A stretch of 64,000 nucleotides of DNA from Sodalis glossinidius str. 'morsitans' (GTDB lineage: Bacteria; Pseudomonadota; Gammaproteobacteria; Enterobacterales; Enterobacteriaceae): NCBI RefSeq assembly GCF_000010085.1, contig NC_007712.1, positions 1,116,001 to 1,180,000 of the forward strand, read 5' to 3'. Of the stretch, positions 28,704-37,899 are shown in pieces. Position 1 is the stretch's first letter; each line of letters starts with the position of its first letter. The notes below the pieces were generated by a model, which saw only the letters and a list, made by a program, of their open reading frames with translations, searched no databases and had not been told where the DNA came from. The position numbers were made by a program, and so were the translations under genes.

Positions 28704-29408
28704 TTAATGAAGGCCGGTTTTGGCTTTAAGCGAGGCCATAACCGCCTGTGGCTGCGCACGGTACGCCGCCAGCCCGTGTGTGCGCAGGTGGCAGGCCGCG
28801 CACTGGCCGCAGCCGTCGCCTTTGATGCCGTTGTAGCAGGTAAGCGTATCATGGCGCACCCGATCGAGCTGGTGGTAATAATCCGCCAGCGCCCAGGTTT
28901 CGGCCTTGTCCAGCCACATCAGCGGCGTAACGAAGCTCAGTTCGCGCGCCATCCCGAGATTGACTGCGGCATTCAACGCTTTGATAAAGTTATCGCGGCA
29001 ATCGGGGTAACCGGAAAAATCCGTCTCGCAAACGCCGGTGATGACTGCGCTTGCCTCGACCTGATAGGCGTAAATGGCGGCCAGGGTCAAAAACAGGATA
29101 TTTCGGCCGGGGACGAAGGTGCTGGGCAGACCGCCGGCGCTGTCCTCGTAACCCGGAAACGTAATGTTGTCGCGGGTAAGGCTGCTGACCGCCAGCGCAT
29201 TAAGCAGTCCCGCATCGATCACTTTATGCGCGCGGGCGCCTAATTGCATCGCCAGTTTGCGGGCGACGTCGATCTCCGCCCGATGGCGTTGGCCATAGTC
29301 AAAGGTGACGCAATGGACTTCGTCATACTGACTTAACGCCTGAATAAGGCAGGTTGTTGAGTCCTGTCCGCCGCTAAACACCACCACTGCTCGTTTCATC
29401 TGTTTCAT
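28704..29408 (-). CDS. queC: 7-cyano-7-deazaguanine synthase
   Basis: QueC converts 7-carboxy-7-deazaguanine to preQ0 in queuosine biosynthesis. The 234-residue protein has the PP-loop VVVFSGGQDSTTCL, FDYGQRHRAEIDVAR, VPGRNILFLTLAAIYA, the GVCETDFSGYPDCR signature and a C-terminal zinc site (CYNGIKGDGCGQCAACHLR). E. coli QueC begins at the second in-frame methionine (position 29399), so the true start may be three codons later. The regions on both sides are decayed, but this gene is intact. Confidence 0.96.
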   Translation of the reverse strand: MKQMKRAVVVFSGGQDSTTCLIQALSQYDEVHCVTFDYGQRHRAEIDVARKLAMQLGARAHKVIDAGLLNALAVSSLTRDNITFPGYEDSAGGLPSTFVPGRNILFLTLAAIYAYQVEASAVITGVCETDFSGYPDCRDNFIKALNAAVNLGMARELSFVTPLMWLDKAETWALADYYHQLDRVRHDTLTCYNGIKGDGCGQCAACHLRTHGLAAYRAQPQAVMASLKAKTGLH

Positions 29409-29496
29409 TCACTCTGTAGGGCAAAGGATATAGGGTACTGTCTCTGCCAGCAGATGAACAGTAGCGGGCGGCGAAGAATCCGACGACGGTCTGACG

Positions 29497-30535
29497 TTAG
29501 AGATTTTCCAGCGCTTCCTGCCAGGGACGAATGTCGCCGATATGTTCCTTTACCCACGCCGGCTGGTAGTAGGTGTCGCTATAGCGTTCACCGCCGTCGC
29601 ACAAAAGCGTGACAATGGCTCCCGCTTCGCCGGCGGCACGCATCCGTTTGGCCAATTGCAGCGCACCCCACATATTGGTGCCGGTAGAGCCGCCGACGCG
29701 GCGGCCGAGCAGCGACTCCAGCCATCCGAGCGTGGCAATGCTGGCGCCATCAGGGACGGTCATCATCTCATCTATCACGCTGGGAATAAACGACGGCTCC
29801 ACCTGCGGCCGGCCGATGCCCTCGATGCGGCTGGGTCGATTATGGGTCAGGTCGGGATCGCTCTGGCGGAAAAACGCATGAAATACCGAATTCTCCGGGT
29901 CGACGACCATCAGGCGAGTAGGGTGGCCTTGATAGCGAATATAGTGTCCAAGCGTCGCGGAGATGCCGCCGGTGCCGGCGCTAATCACCACCCAGGAGGG
30001 CTGTGGAAAGGGTTCGCGCGCCATCTGGCGCCAAATGCTTTCGGCGATATTGTTATTCCCTCGCCAGTCGGTAGCACGCTCGGCATAGGTGAATTGATCC
30101 ATATAATGGCCGTTTTGCTCGCGCGCCAGCCGTTTCGCCTTGTCATAAATCAATCCGCCGTGGCTGACGAAATGGCAGCGGCCACCATGGTGCTCGATTT
30201 GTTCAATTTTTCGCCGTGTGGTGCATTCCGGCACCACGGCGATAAAAGGCAACCCCAGCAGGCGGGCGAAGTATGCCTCGGAAACGGCGGTACTGCCGGA
30301 CGATGCTTCGATAACGGGTCTGTCCTGTCGGATCCAGCCGTTGCAGAGTCCGTAGAGAAACAAAGAACGGGCGAGTCGGTGTTTCAGGCTGCCGGAAGGG
30401 GTGGGTACTCTCATCCTTCAGATAGAAAATAATATCGGGAAAGGCCGGCAACGTAAGCCAGATTAAATGGGTATCCGCCGAGCGCTGAAAGTCACACGCT
30501 ATCTCGTTTACCGCCTGTGTTGCCCATGACGACAT
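29497..30535 (-). pseudogene. PLP-dependent cysteine synthase/desulfhydrase-like gene, frameshifted
   Basis: The product belongs to the fold-type II PLP enzymes of the cysteine synthase/cystathionine beta-synthase family. The N-terminus MSSWATQAVNEIACDF ... FYLKDESTHP is in one frame and the rest, SGSLKHRLARSLFLYG, in another. One base has been gained at about 30405, just before the PLP-lysine segment. Later motifs are IEASSGSTAVSEA, the glycine-rich phosphate loop SAGTGGISATLG and the C-terminal LLCDGGERYSDTYY. Several enterobacteria carry such an enzyme (Pantoea CcdA, a cysteine desulfhydrase) beside a YbaO/DecR-type regulator upstream of mdlA; that regulator is missing here. An internal start at 30414 could yield a protein lacking the N-terminal lobe. 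Exact substrate not certain. Confidence 0.75.
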
Positions 30536-30880
30536 GCTTATAGTCCTTATAATGAGTCTAAACATAGCCTAACCGGAACGGCGGGAAAAGAGTTTGCTTT
30601 TTTTCACATTACTATCGCTAACAGTAGAAAATATTTCTATTTATAATTTATTTAATGGTGTCATTTTGCCTTTAAATGGTCATTAACTGGGTATTTTAAC
30701 TTTTTATCGATCGGTCATCTCTGCTGCGACTCAATTGGCCGGTGACTTTGTCGCGCCCGACGCCTTTGATGTCTTTGGCCGGGCCTGAAGCCAACATTAA
30801 TTTCTTAATCACGGTATAATACGGCGACAATGTTGCCCGGCGCGTCGCTACTGCCTTTTATATTTTTGGAATAACGCCTC
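30536..30880. other. Intergenic region upstream of mdlA
   Basis: These 345 AT-rich bases lie between the broken cysteine-metabolism gene and mdlA, where E. coli has ybaO and cof. I find no coding remnant of either. The region must contain the mdlA promoter, but no hexamer pair stands out. Confidence 0.4.
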
Positions 30881-32659
30881 GTGAGATTATTTGCACAATT
30901 AGGATGGTTCTTTCGCCGCGAGTGGCGGCACTACCTGGGTGCTGTGACGCTGCTGATAATTATCGCGCTGTTACAATTAGTGTCGCCGCGGCTGGTGGGC
31001 ATTATCATCGATAGCGTAGTGGCGGGCCAGGCCACGGGGCGTCATCTGGCGCTGTGGCTGGGGATAATGGCCGCGACGGCCGTGCTGGTTTACGGACTGC
31101 GTTATGTCTGGCGTATTTTGTTATTTGGCGCCGCTTATAGGCTGGCGGTGGAGCTGCGCGATCGGCTATATCATCTGCTCAGCAGGCAACTGCCAGGCTT
31201 TTATCTGCGCCACCGCACCGGCGATCTGATGGCGCGCGCCACGAATGATGTCGACCGCGTGGTGTTCGCCGCCGGCGAAGGCGTGCTGACGCTGGTCGAT
31301 TCGCTGGTGATGGGGTGTTCGGTTTTGCTGGTGATGAGTCTGCAAATTAGCTGGCAATTGACCGTACTGGCCCTCCTCCCGATGCCGGTGATGGCTGTGC
31401 TTATCAAGCGGGACGGACAGCGCCTGCATCAGCGTTTTCGCGTGGCGCAGGCGGCGTTCTCCTCGCTGAATAATCAGGCACAGGAAAATCTGGCCAGCAT
31501 CCGCATGATCAAGGCTTTCGGCCTGGAACAGCATCAGTCGGCGCGTTTCGCCGCCGTCGCCTTGGAAGCCGGTGACAAAAATATGCATTTGGCCCGGGTG
31601 GACGCCCGCTTCGACCCGACTATCTATCTGGCGGTGGGGCTATCCAATTTACTGGCTGTCGGCGGCGGCAGTTGGCTGGTGATGCGCGGCGCCATGACGC
31701 TCGGTCAATTGACCAGCTTTATTATGTATCTCGGCTTGATGATCTGGCCAATGCTCGCCTTGGCCTGGATGTTTAACATTGTAGAGCGCGGTAGCGCAGC
31801 CTATAGCCGTATTCGCCAGACGCTGGAGGAAAGGCCTGAGGTGGTGGACGGCACCTTATCTTTCCCTGCTGGGCGGGGAGCGCTGAGCGTGGCGATAGAC
31901 GCGTTTCGTTATCCGCACGCCCGGAATCCTGCGCTACAGGGTATTTATCTGACGCTGGCTCCCGGGCAGATGCTGGGCGTGTGCGGACCTACCGGCGCTG
32001 GCAAAAGCACGCTCCTGGCGCTAATCCTGCGGCAGTTTGACGTAGCCGAAGGGGAGATACGCTTTCACGATCTGCCCTTGACCGCGCTGGCGCTCGATCA
32101 CTGGCGCAGCCGGCTGGCAGTGGTAAGTCAAACGCCTTTTTTGTTTTCTGACAGCGTCGCCAGCAATATCGCACTCGGTCGCCCGGACGCTACGGCGCAG
32201 CAAATTGAAGAGGCGGCGCGGTTGGCCTGCGTGCACGAGGACATACTGCGCCTTCCCCAGGGGTATCAAACAGAGGTCGGTGAGCGCGGCGTCATGTTGT
32301 CCGGTGGTCAAAAACAGCGGCTGGCCATTGCCCGCGCGCTGTTGCTGGAAGCGGAGATTCTTGTTTTGGATGATGCACTGTCGGCGGTTGACGGCCGCAC
32401 GGAACGCAGCATATTGCAGAACCTGCGGCGCTTTGGCGCTCACCGTACGGTTATCATCACCGCACACCGGCTGTCGGCGTTGCAGGGCGCGAGTGAGATC
32501 CTGGTGTTAAAACAAGGCCGCATCGGCCAGCGCGGCGATCATCAAGCGCTACTGCAACAGCCTGGCTGGTACCGGGATATGTTCCGCTATCAGCAGCTGG
32601 AAGCCGAGCTCGAACAGAAACCCCACCCCAAGGAGACGGGCGATGCGCAACTGGATTAG
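30881..32659 (+). CDS. mdlA: ABC transporter MdlA (half-transporter, exporter type)
   Basis: MdlA is one half of a heterodimeric multidrug-resistance-like ABC exporter whose substrate is unknown. Translation starts at a GTG (MRLFAQLGWFFRREWRHYLG), matching the E. coli start. The 592-residue protein has six N-terminal transmembrane helices and a C-terminal ATPase domain with Walker A GPTGAGKST, signature LSGGQKQR, Walker B ILVLDDALSAVDGR and the H-loop TAHRLSAL. It overlaps mdlB by 17 bases. Intact. Confidence 0.96.
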   Translation: MRLFAQLGWFFRREWRHYLGAVTLLIIIALLQLVSPRLVGIIIDSVVAGQATGRHLALWLGIMAATAVLVYGLRYVWRILLFGAAYRLAVELRDRLYHLLSRQLPGFYLRHRTGDLMARATNDVDRVVFAAGEGVLTLVDSLVMGCSVLLVMSLQISWQLTVLALLPMPVMAVLIKRDGQRLHQRFRVAQAAFSSLNNQAQENLASIRMIKAFGLEQHQSARFAAVALEAGDKNMHLARVDARFDPTIYLAVGLSNLLAVGGGSWLVMRGAMTLGQLTSFIMYLGLMIWPMLALAWMFNIVERGSAAYSRIRQTLEERPEVVDGTLSFPAGRGALSVAIDAFRYPHARNPALQGIYLTLAPGQMLGVCGPTGAGKSTLLALILRQFDVAEGEIRFHDLPLTALALDHWRSRLAVVSQTPFLFSDSVASNIALGRPDATAQQIEEAARLACVHEDILRLPQGYQTEVGERGVMLSGGQKQRLAIARALLLEAEILVLDDALSAVDGRTERSILQNLRRFGAHRTVIITAHRLSALQGASEILVLKQGRIGQRGDHQALLQQPGWYRDMFRYQQLEAELEQKPHPKETGDAQLD

Positions 32660-34418
32660 CCTCTGGCTCACCCTCAAGCGGCTGCTTGCCTATGGCCGCC
32701 CGTACCGCCGGCCCTTAACGCTGGCGGTCATGATGCTATGGCTGGCGGCGGCGGCGGAGGTTGCCGGGCCGATAGTGATAAGCTATTTCATCGATCATAT
32801 TCTGCCGGAGAAAAGGTTGCCGTTTGGGATGGTGGCCGGCTTGGTGACGATTTTTCTCGCGCTACAGGTACTGTCGGCCGTGCTGCGCTATTATCAGGCG
32901 TTACTGTTTAACCGTACGGCGTTAAGTGTCGTGCAGCAACTGCGTACGGAAGTGATGGACGCTGCGCTGCGCCAACCGTTAAGCGTTTTCGAAAGACAGC
33001 CTGTAGGGCAGCTTATTTCCAGGGTCACAAACGATACCGAAGTGGTGAAAGATCTGTACGTCACGGTGGTTGCTTCGGTGCTGCGCAGCGTGGCGTTAAT
33101 CGGCGCCATGCTGGTGGCGATGTTTTTGTTGGACTGGCGGCTGGCGTGTATCTCGCTGATTTTGTTTCCGGTGGTCATTGTGGTGATGTGGCTGTATCAG
33201 CATTACAGCACGCCGATTGTCCGGCGTCTGCGGTCCTATGTCGCCGATATTAATGACGGTTTCAACGAGGCCATCAACGGTATGGGCGTCATACAGCAGT
33301 TCCGTCAACAGCAGCGTTTCGGCGCCAAGCTTCAGCGGGCGAGCCATGCCCACTTTCAAACCCGTATGGCGACGCTGCGGCTGGAGGGCTACCTGTTGCG
33401 CCCGATGCTTAGCCTGCTATTCGCACTTATCTTGTGCGGCATGCTGCTGCTGTTCGGGCTTAGTCCGCGTGGAGCAATCGGCGTGGGGGTACTTTACGCC
33501 TTTATCAACTATCTCGGACGGTTGAATGAGCCGCTTATTGAGTTGACATCCCAGCAGTCCATCATGCAGCAAGCGGCGGTAGCGGGTGAGCGAATCTTTG
33601 AATTAATGGATGGTCCCGCACAGCACTATGGCCCGGATGATCGTCTCCTCGGCGGTGGCACCATTGCGTTGTGCGACCTCGAGTTTGCCTATGATCGCGG
33701 AGAGTCGGTGCTGCGTCACATTTCGCTGACGGCGCCGGCGAGAAGCTTTATTGCCTTGGTAGGGCATACCGGCAGCGGGAAAAGTACCCTGGCCAGCCTG
33801 ATGATGGGGTACTACCCGGTAAGCGAAGGAACGCTGTTGTTGGACGGCAGGCCGATTGAAACACTCAGCCACCGGGTATTGCGCCAGGGAGTGGCAATGG
33901 TACAGCAGGATCCGGTCGTGCTGGTCGACACGGTGTATGCCAACGTGACCCTCGGACGGGAGCTCGACGAGCATCAGGTCTGGCGCGCGCTTGAACAGGT
34001 GCAACTGGCTACATTGGTGCGTGCCTTACCAGGGGGACTTTATGCTGAACTGGGTGAGCAGGGCAACACGCTGTCGGTCGGGCAAAAGCAACTGCTGGCC
34101 TTGGCGCGGGTGCTGGTGTCTACGCCGGCGATATTGATTCTCGACGAAGCCACCGCCAATATCGACTCCGGTACTGAGCAGGCGATTGCCCAGGCGTTGC
34201 AGGCGGTGCGGCGGTGTACGACGCTTTTGGTCATCGCCCACCGGCTGTCCACGGTCGTCGAGGCGGACCAAATCCTGGTCCTGCATAGGGGGGAAGCGGT
34301 GGAACGCGGTACCCATGCCGCCTTGCTACAGTCTCGGGGCCGCTATTATCAAATGTATCAACTGCAGCAAGCGGGTCAGGCGCTGCACGCCGACGAGCCC
34401 CAGGCGCTGTCCGGCTAA
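32643..34418 (+). CDS. mdlB: ABC transporter MdlB (half-transporter, exporter type)
   Basis: MdlB is the partner half-transporter of MdlA. The 591-residue protein has six membrane helices followed by an ATPase domain with Walker A GHTGSGKSTLASL, a signature LSVGQKQLLALARVL (degenerate LSxGQ), Walker B ILILDEATANID and IAHRLSTV. It starts inside the mdlA 3' end (17-base overlap), so the subunits are made together. A terminator-like hairpin follows. Intact. Confidence 0.96.
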   Translation: MRNWISLWLTLKRLLAYGRPYRRPLTLAVMMLWLAAAAEVAGPIVISYFIDHILPEKRLPFGMVAGLVTIFLALQVLSAVLRYYQALLFNRTALSVVQQLRTEVMDAALRQPLSVFERQPVGQLISRVTNDTEVVKDLYVTVVASVLRSVALIGAMLVAMFLLDWRLACISLILFPVVIVVMWLYQHYSTPIVRRLRSYVADINDGFNEAINGMGVIQQFRQQQRFGAKLQRASHAHFQTRMATLRLEGYLLRPMLSLLFALILCGMLLLFGLSPRGAIGVGVLYAFINYLGRLNEPLIELTSQQSIMQQAAVAGERIFELMDGPAQHYGPDDRLLGGGTIALCDLEFAYDRGESVLRHISLTAPARSFIALVGHTGSGKSTLASLMMGYYPVSEGTLLLDGRPIETLSHRVLRQGVAMVQQDPVVLVDTVYANVTLGRELDEHQVWRALEQVQLATLVRALPGGLYAELGEQGNTLSVGQKQLLALARVLVSTPAILILDEATANIDSGTEQAIAQALQAVRRCTTLLVIAHRLSTVVEADQILVLHRGEAVERGTHAALLQSRGRYYQMYQLQQAGQALHADEPQALSG

Positions 34419-34556
34419 ATATGCTTTGGCGCGCAGCGTCGCCGTCTACGCCCCCTCTCACGCCGCTACCGTCTGCCTTTTTTGGCAGGCGGGCAATGGA
34501 TTGCTACCACCCTTAACCTTCCTGTCGCCTGTAACCCACACCCGATACGCACTCTG

Positions 34557-34579
34557 AATGGCATGAATGTGCCATTTTT
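34557..34579 (+). terminator. Probable terminator of mdlAB
   Basis: A perfect 7-bp stem AATGGCA / TGCCATT with a six-base loop is followed by a short T run (TTTTG), 138 bases after the mdlB stop. Confidence 0.65.
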
Positions 34580-34605
34580 GTGACACACGCACCTTTTTTA
34601 GCATT

Positions 34606-34623
34606 GAGCACCCGTTTGGTGCA
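34606..34623 (+). promoter_or_regulatory. Predicted NtrC-binding site upstream of glnK
   Basis: The palindrome GCACC-N5-GGTGC lies about 110 bases upstream of the sigma-54 promoter. It matches the NtrC (GlnG) consensus TGCACC-N5-GGTGCA except for one outer base. Confidence 0.7.
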
Positions 34624-34729
34624 TTCCCGCTTCGCTGAACGTCGCCTTTCACGCCGACGCCCTGTCCAGCAACGGGCAGGTGCCAAAGGAATAGCCTGCT
34701 AATGGTAAATTTCTATGTCAAAACATTTG

Positions 34730-34745
34730 TGGCACATATTTTGCC
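34730..34745 (+). promoter_or_regulatory. Predicted sigma-54 promoter of glnK-amtB
   Basis: TGGCAC at -24 and TTGCC at -12, separated by ATATT, match the RpoN consensus TGGCAC-N5-TTGCA with correct spacing. The site lies about 50 bases before the glnK start. Confidence 0.85.
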
Positions 34746-34796
34746 TTACTTGGGCGTAGTGGTCGCGAGTCGGGACTTAATTTTCGAGGGGTACAT

Positions 34797-35135
34797 ATGA
34801 AGCTGGTAACCGTGGTGATTAAGCCATTTAAATTGGAAGATGTGCGTGAAGCGCTCTCCTCTGTGGGTATTCAGGGGCTGACGATCACTGAAGTGAAAGG
34901 ATTTGGACGTCAGAAAGGCCATGCTGAGCTTTATCGCGGTGCTGAGTACAGCGTAAATTTCCTGCCGAAAGTGAAAATTGACATCGCTATTGCCGACGAT
35001 CAGCTTGATGAAGTGATTGATGTCATCAGCAAAGCGGCTTGCACCGGCAAGATCGGCGACGGCAAAATTTTTGTTGCTGAGCTTCAGCGGGTTATTCGCA
35101 TTCGTACCGGCGAAACCGACGAAGCGGCACTTTAA
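34797..35135 (+). CDS. glnK: Nitrogen regulatory protein P-II GlnK
   Basis: GlnK is the P-II signal protein that binds ATP/ADP and 2-oxoglutarate, is uridylylated by GlnD and blocks the AmtB ammonium channel. The 112-residue protein has MKLVTVVIKPFKLEDVREAL, the T-loop RGAEYSVNFLPK with the uridylylation tyrosine at position 51, and the B-loop TGKIGDGKIFV. A sigma-54 promoter and an NtrC site lie upstream. It is followed after 25 bases by amtB, which is broken, so GlnK has kept its signal but apparently lost its channel. Intact. Confidence 0.97.
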   Translation: MKLVTVVIKPFKLEDVREALSSVGIQGLTITEVKGFGRQKGHAELYRGAEYSVNFLPKVKIDIAIADDQLDEVIDVISKAACTGKIGDGKIFVAELQRVIRIRTGETDEAAL

Positions 35136-35160
35136 CGTTATGCGCTATTTGTAGAAAGGG

Positions 35161-36402
35161 ATGAATAAAAAAATGAAGAAACTTGTCTCACTCACCGCTC
35201 TTGGCGCGGCGGCCCTTTTGCCGTCCTGGGCCATGGCTGCGGCACCCGCGGCCGATAAGGCCGATAACGCGTTTATGATGATAAGTACCGCGCTAGTGCT
35301 GTTTATGACCCTGCCGGTGATTGTGCTTTTTTACGGCGGCATGCTGCGCGGGAAAAACGTGTTGTCGATGCTGACGCAGGTGGCGGTCACCTTCGCCCTG
35401 GTCTGCGTACTGTGGATGATTTATGGTTACTCGCTAACGTTCGGCACCGGTAACGCCTTCTTTGGCGATTTCAGCATGATTATGCTGAAAAGTATCGGCG
35501 TGACCGCGCTGAACGGCATTTTCTATCAGCTGATTCATGTGGCGTTTCAGTGCTCCTTTGCCTGTATTACCGTTTGCCTGATCGTTGGCGCGCTGGCGGA
35601 ACGTATCCGTTTCTCGGCGGTGTTGATTTTCGTGGTGGTATGGTTGACGTTCTCCTATCTGCCGATGGCGCATATGGTGTGGGCGGGCGGCTTCCTGGCA
35701 TCGCTTGAGGCGTTGGACTTCGCCGGCGGTACGGTGGTGCACATCAATGCCGCCAGTGCCGGTCTGGTGGGCGCTTACCTGCTGGGCAAACGCGCTGGCT
35801 TCGGTAAAGAAGCCTTCAAACCGCATAACCTGCCGATGGTCTTTACCGGCACTGCAATCCTTTATGTCGGCTGGTTCGGTTTCAACGCCGGCTCCGCCAG
35901 CGCTATCCTCTCCTGGGTGTTCGTCGAGTGGATGCTGCGCGGCAAACCTTCCTTACTGGGCGCGTGCTCCGGGTGCATTTGCCGGTCTGGTCTTCATTAC
36001 TCCGGCTGCCGGTACCGTCGGTGTCGGCGGCGCGCTGGTCATTGGTCTGGTCGGTGGCGTAGCGGGGCTGTGGGGTGTGGTCAAATTGAAGAAATGGCTG
36101 AAAGTGGACGACGTTTGCGATGTGTTTGACGTACACGGTGTCTGCGGCATCGTCGGCTGTCTCCTGACCGGGGTATTCTCCTCCGCCTCTCTGGGCGGCA
36201 TCGGTTATGCTGAAGGCATCACGATAAGACATCAGGTCTGGGTACAGCTTATAAGTGTAGTGGTGTGTCTGATATGGTCTGGCGTGGTCGCGTTTATCGG
36301 CTTCAAAATCGCCGATATGATGGTGGGCTTGCATGTTTCTGAAGAGCAAGAGCGCGAAGGTCTGGAGTGAACAGCCACGGCGAAAACGCCTACAACCCTT
36401 AA
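35161..36402 (+). pseudogene. amtB: Ammonium channel AmtB, broken
   Basis: AmtB conducts ammonia across the inner membrane. The signal peptide (SLTALGAAALLPSWAMAAAP) and the first seven helices are intact, including GTVVHINAASAGLVGAYLLGK with the first pore histidine. Then about 20 residues are deleted in frame where FNAGSA joins AILSWVFVEW. One base is gained at about 35970 (after GACSG), moving the rest to another frame (AFAGLVFITPAAG ... VDDVCDVFDVHGVCGIVG, second pore histidine). One base is lost near 36368, so the native tail VNSHGENAYNP and stop at 36400-36402 is out of frame. Three lesions; non-functional. Confidence 0.95.
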
Positions 36403-36410
36403 TCGAGCGT

Positions 36411-36430
36411 GACCGGTTCGCGAACCGGTC
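36411..36430. repeat. 20-bp perfect palindrome after amtB
   Basis: GACCGGTTCG is followed directly by its reverse complement CGAACCGGTC. It has no loop and no following T run, so it is not a standard terminator. It could be a processing stem, a repetitive-element arm or a protein-binding site. It lies just before the probable amtB terminator. Confidence 0.6.
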
Positions 36431-36446
36431 GTTCTGGTCACCCCTG

Positions 36447-36475
36447 GCGGGAGCCTTTGTGCTTCCGCTTTTTTT
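36447..36475 (+). terminator. Intrinsic terminator of glnK-amtB
   Basis: An 8-bp stem GCGGGAGC / GCTTCCGC (one G-T pair) with a CTTTGT loop is followed by seven T. It lies 45 bases after the ancestral amtB stop. Confidence 0.85.
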
Positions 36476-36659
36476 ATGGCCGCCGTTTACTCCGGTAAGG
36501 GGGAGGGCGCGAGAAAATCCTCCTTAACCCGGCGAGAGGAAAATTCCGGGATCTTGTGCCATGATTAAAGCATTGGGTGGTACGAACCACCATCGCATTC
36601 GCCACCACGTTACTCACGGTGGTGAAGGTCCGGCAAATAATAAGAAGGAGAAGAGAAAG

Positions 36660-37210
36660 ATGAAACACTGGCAGGTTGTTGCGGGTATCGCCTTGGGCGC
36701 TACGCTTGCAGGATGCGCGGATAAAAGCGCCAATATTCCCACCCCCGCGTTTAAAGCGCCGGGAACCGCCCAACAGGGCGCGATTAGCCAGCCGGCGGTA
36801 GCGGCACGGTCTATATCTGCGAACGTATTGCGCTGCCGCCTGACGCAGCGCTAACGCTATCCGATGCCACTATCCCCGATACCCCGTCCAAGGTTATCGC
36901 GCAGCGAGTCGTGCGTACCGAGGGTAAGTAGGCACCGTTCAGCTTTGTGTTGCCGTTTAACCCCTCGGATATCCAGCCCAACGCCCGTATTCTGCTGAGC
37001 GCCGCCATTACCGTCGATGGGCGTGTGGTGATGATTACCGAACAGGTCAAAATGGCGGTCACCCAAGGCGGCACGCGTCACGACCTGACAATGATACCGG
37101 TACAGTCGGTTGCCTTGCCGACGCAAAACAAGCCCGCGACCACGGTTCCATTAACGTCGCCTACGCAGGTAACTCCCTCTAATAGTGTTCCGGCGCCCAC
37201 GTCCTTCTGA
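36660..37210 (+). pseudogene. ybaY: YbaY lipoprotein, broken
   Basis: YbaY is an outer-membrane lipoprotein of unknown role linked to envelope stress. The start MKHWQVVAGIALGATLAGC has a good ribosome site (AAGGAGA) and a lipobox with the cysteine at residue 19. A frameshift at about 36797 leaves the native frame, which continues SGTVYICERIALPPDA-like in another frame. A TAG at 36930-36932 then replaces a glutamine codon (RTEGK/stop/APFSFVLPFNP). The end, VTPSNSVPAPTSF, is native. Two lesions; non-functional. The E. coli neighbour tesB, normally between amtB and ybaY, is gone. Confidence 0.92.
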
Positions 37211-37404
37211 TAGATAGCGGCGCTTGTGCACATCATGACCGTCGCCCGCGGCGGCCTTCCCATAACCAAGCCCGTTTCCCTCATGGCAACGTGTCAACGG
37301 TGGCCACACTTTCACCGCGTCAATAGTTAGTAGCGGCCGCACGCGGGGCAGCAGGAAACGGCGTCGATTGTTTACCAAAGCCGTCCGCACGCCGTCAGGC
37401 GCGA

Positions 37405-37719
37405 TTAATCAACGTCTTCCGGTCGCCAACGGTAGCGGTCAAGATCAAATCGGCCGCTATCCTGTAGCAGTAGTCCTCCCTCTTGCAGCACGTGAAGCTG
37501 ACGGTAAAAATCCTCCCCGCTTAACGAGATGGCGCCGTGACGATTAACCACCCGGTGCCAGGGAAGTTTGCTGCCTTCAGGCAAACGGCTTAACAGACCA
37601 CCCACTTGATGCGCCACTTCACCATAGGTTATCAGTCGTCCATACGGGATAGCCGCCACGATGTGGTAAACGCGCTGGGGAAAATTATCATGAGAGGGAT
37701 CGGACATATTCCACTTCAA
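37405..37719 (-). CDS. atl: Alkyltransferase-like protein (Atl/YbaZ) with internal deletion
   Basis: Atl proteins bind O6-alkylguanine lesions and pass them to nucleotide excision repair without transferring the alkyl group. The 104-residue ORF has FPQRVYHIVAAIPYGRLITYGEVA, the diagnostic PWHRVVNRHG (Trp in place of the methyltransferase Cys), LSGEDFYRQLHVLQEGG and RFDLDRYRW. Compared with the family, about nine residues corresponding to LAGSPRAAR are missing in frame before QVGGLLSRLPEG. That segment carries the arginine of the recognition helix that flips the base, so activity is doubtful. Start may be 37719 or 37707. Located between ybaY and ffs, as in E. coli. Confidence 0.85.
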   Translation of the reverse strand: MKWNMSDPSHDNFPQRVYHIVAAIPYGRLITYGEVAHQVGGLLSRLPEGSKLPWHRVVNRHGAISLSGEDFYRQLHVLQEGGLLLQDSGRFDLDRYRWRPEDVD

Positions 37720-37839
37720 CAGGTAAATCGGCGTGGGGATTATCCTGTCATATTCGGTTCGCCTCCCGCAAGCCGTCTGCGCTGAAGCGTTAAGTATAAA
37801 ACATATTGGATAAGAAAACGGCGCTTAAACCGCCTCGGC

Positions 37840-37868
37840 TTGCAATTACCGAAGCCTTAATTGATAAT
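37840..37868 (+). promoter_or_regulatory. Predicted promoter of the 4.5S RNA gene
   Basis: TTGCAA at 37840-37845 and GATAAT at 37863-37868 are 17 bases apart. Initiation near 37875 would give a leader of about 24 bases removed by RNase P, as is known for E. coli pre-4.5S RNA. Confidence 0.6.
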
Positions 37869-37899
37869 GCCCCGCGCTCGTGTGAAACGAGCCGTCAAT

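Larger units (their letters stand above)
34419..34796 (+). other. mdlB-glnK intergenic region with nitrogen control signals
   Basis: These 378 bases contain a terminator for mdlB (34557-34579), an NtrC-type palindrome (34606-34623) and a sigma-54 promoter (34730-34745), all described separately. No gene is present. Confidence 0.65.
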
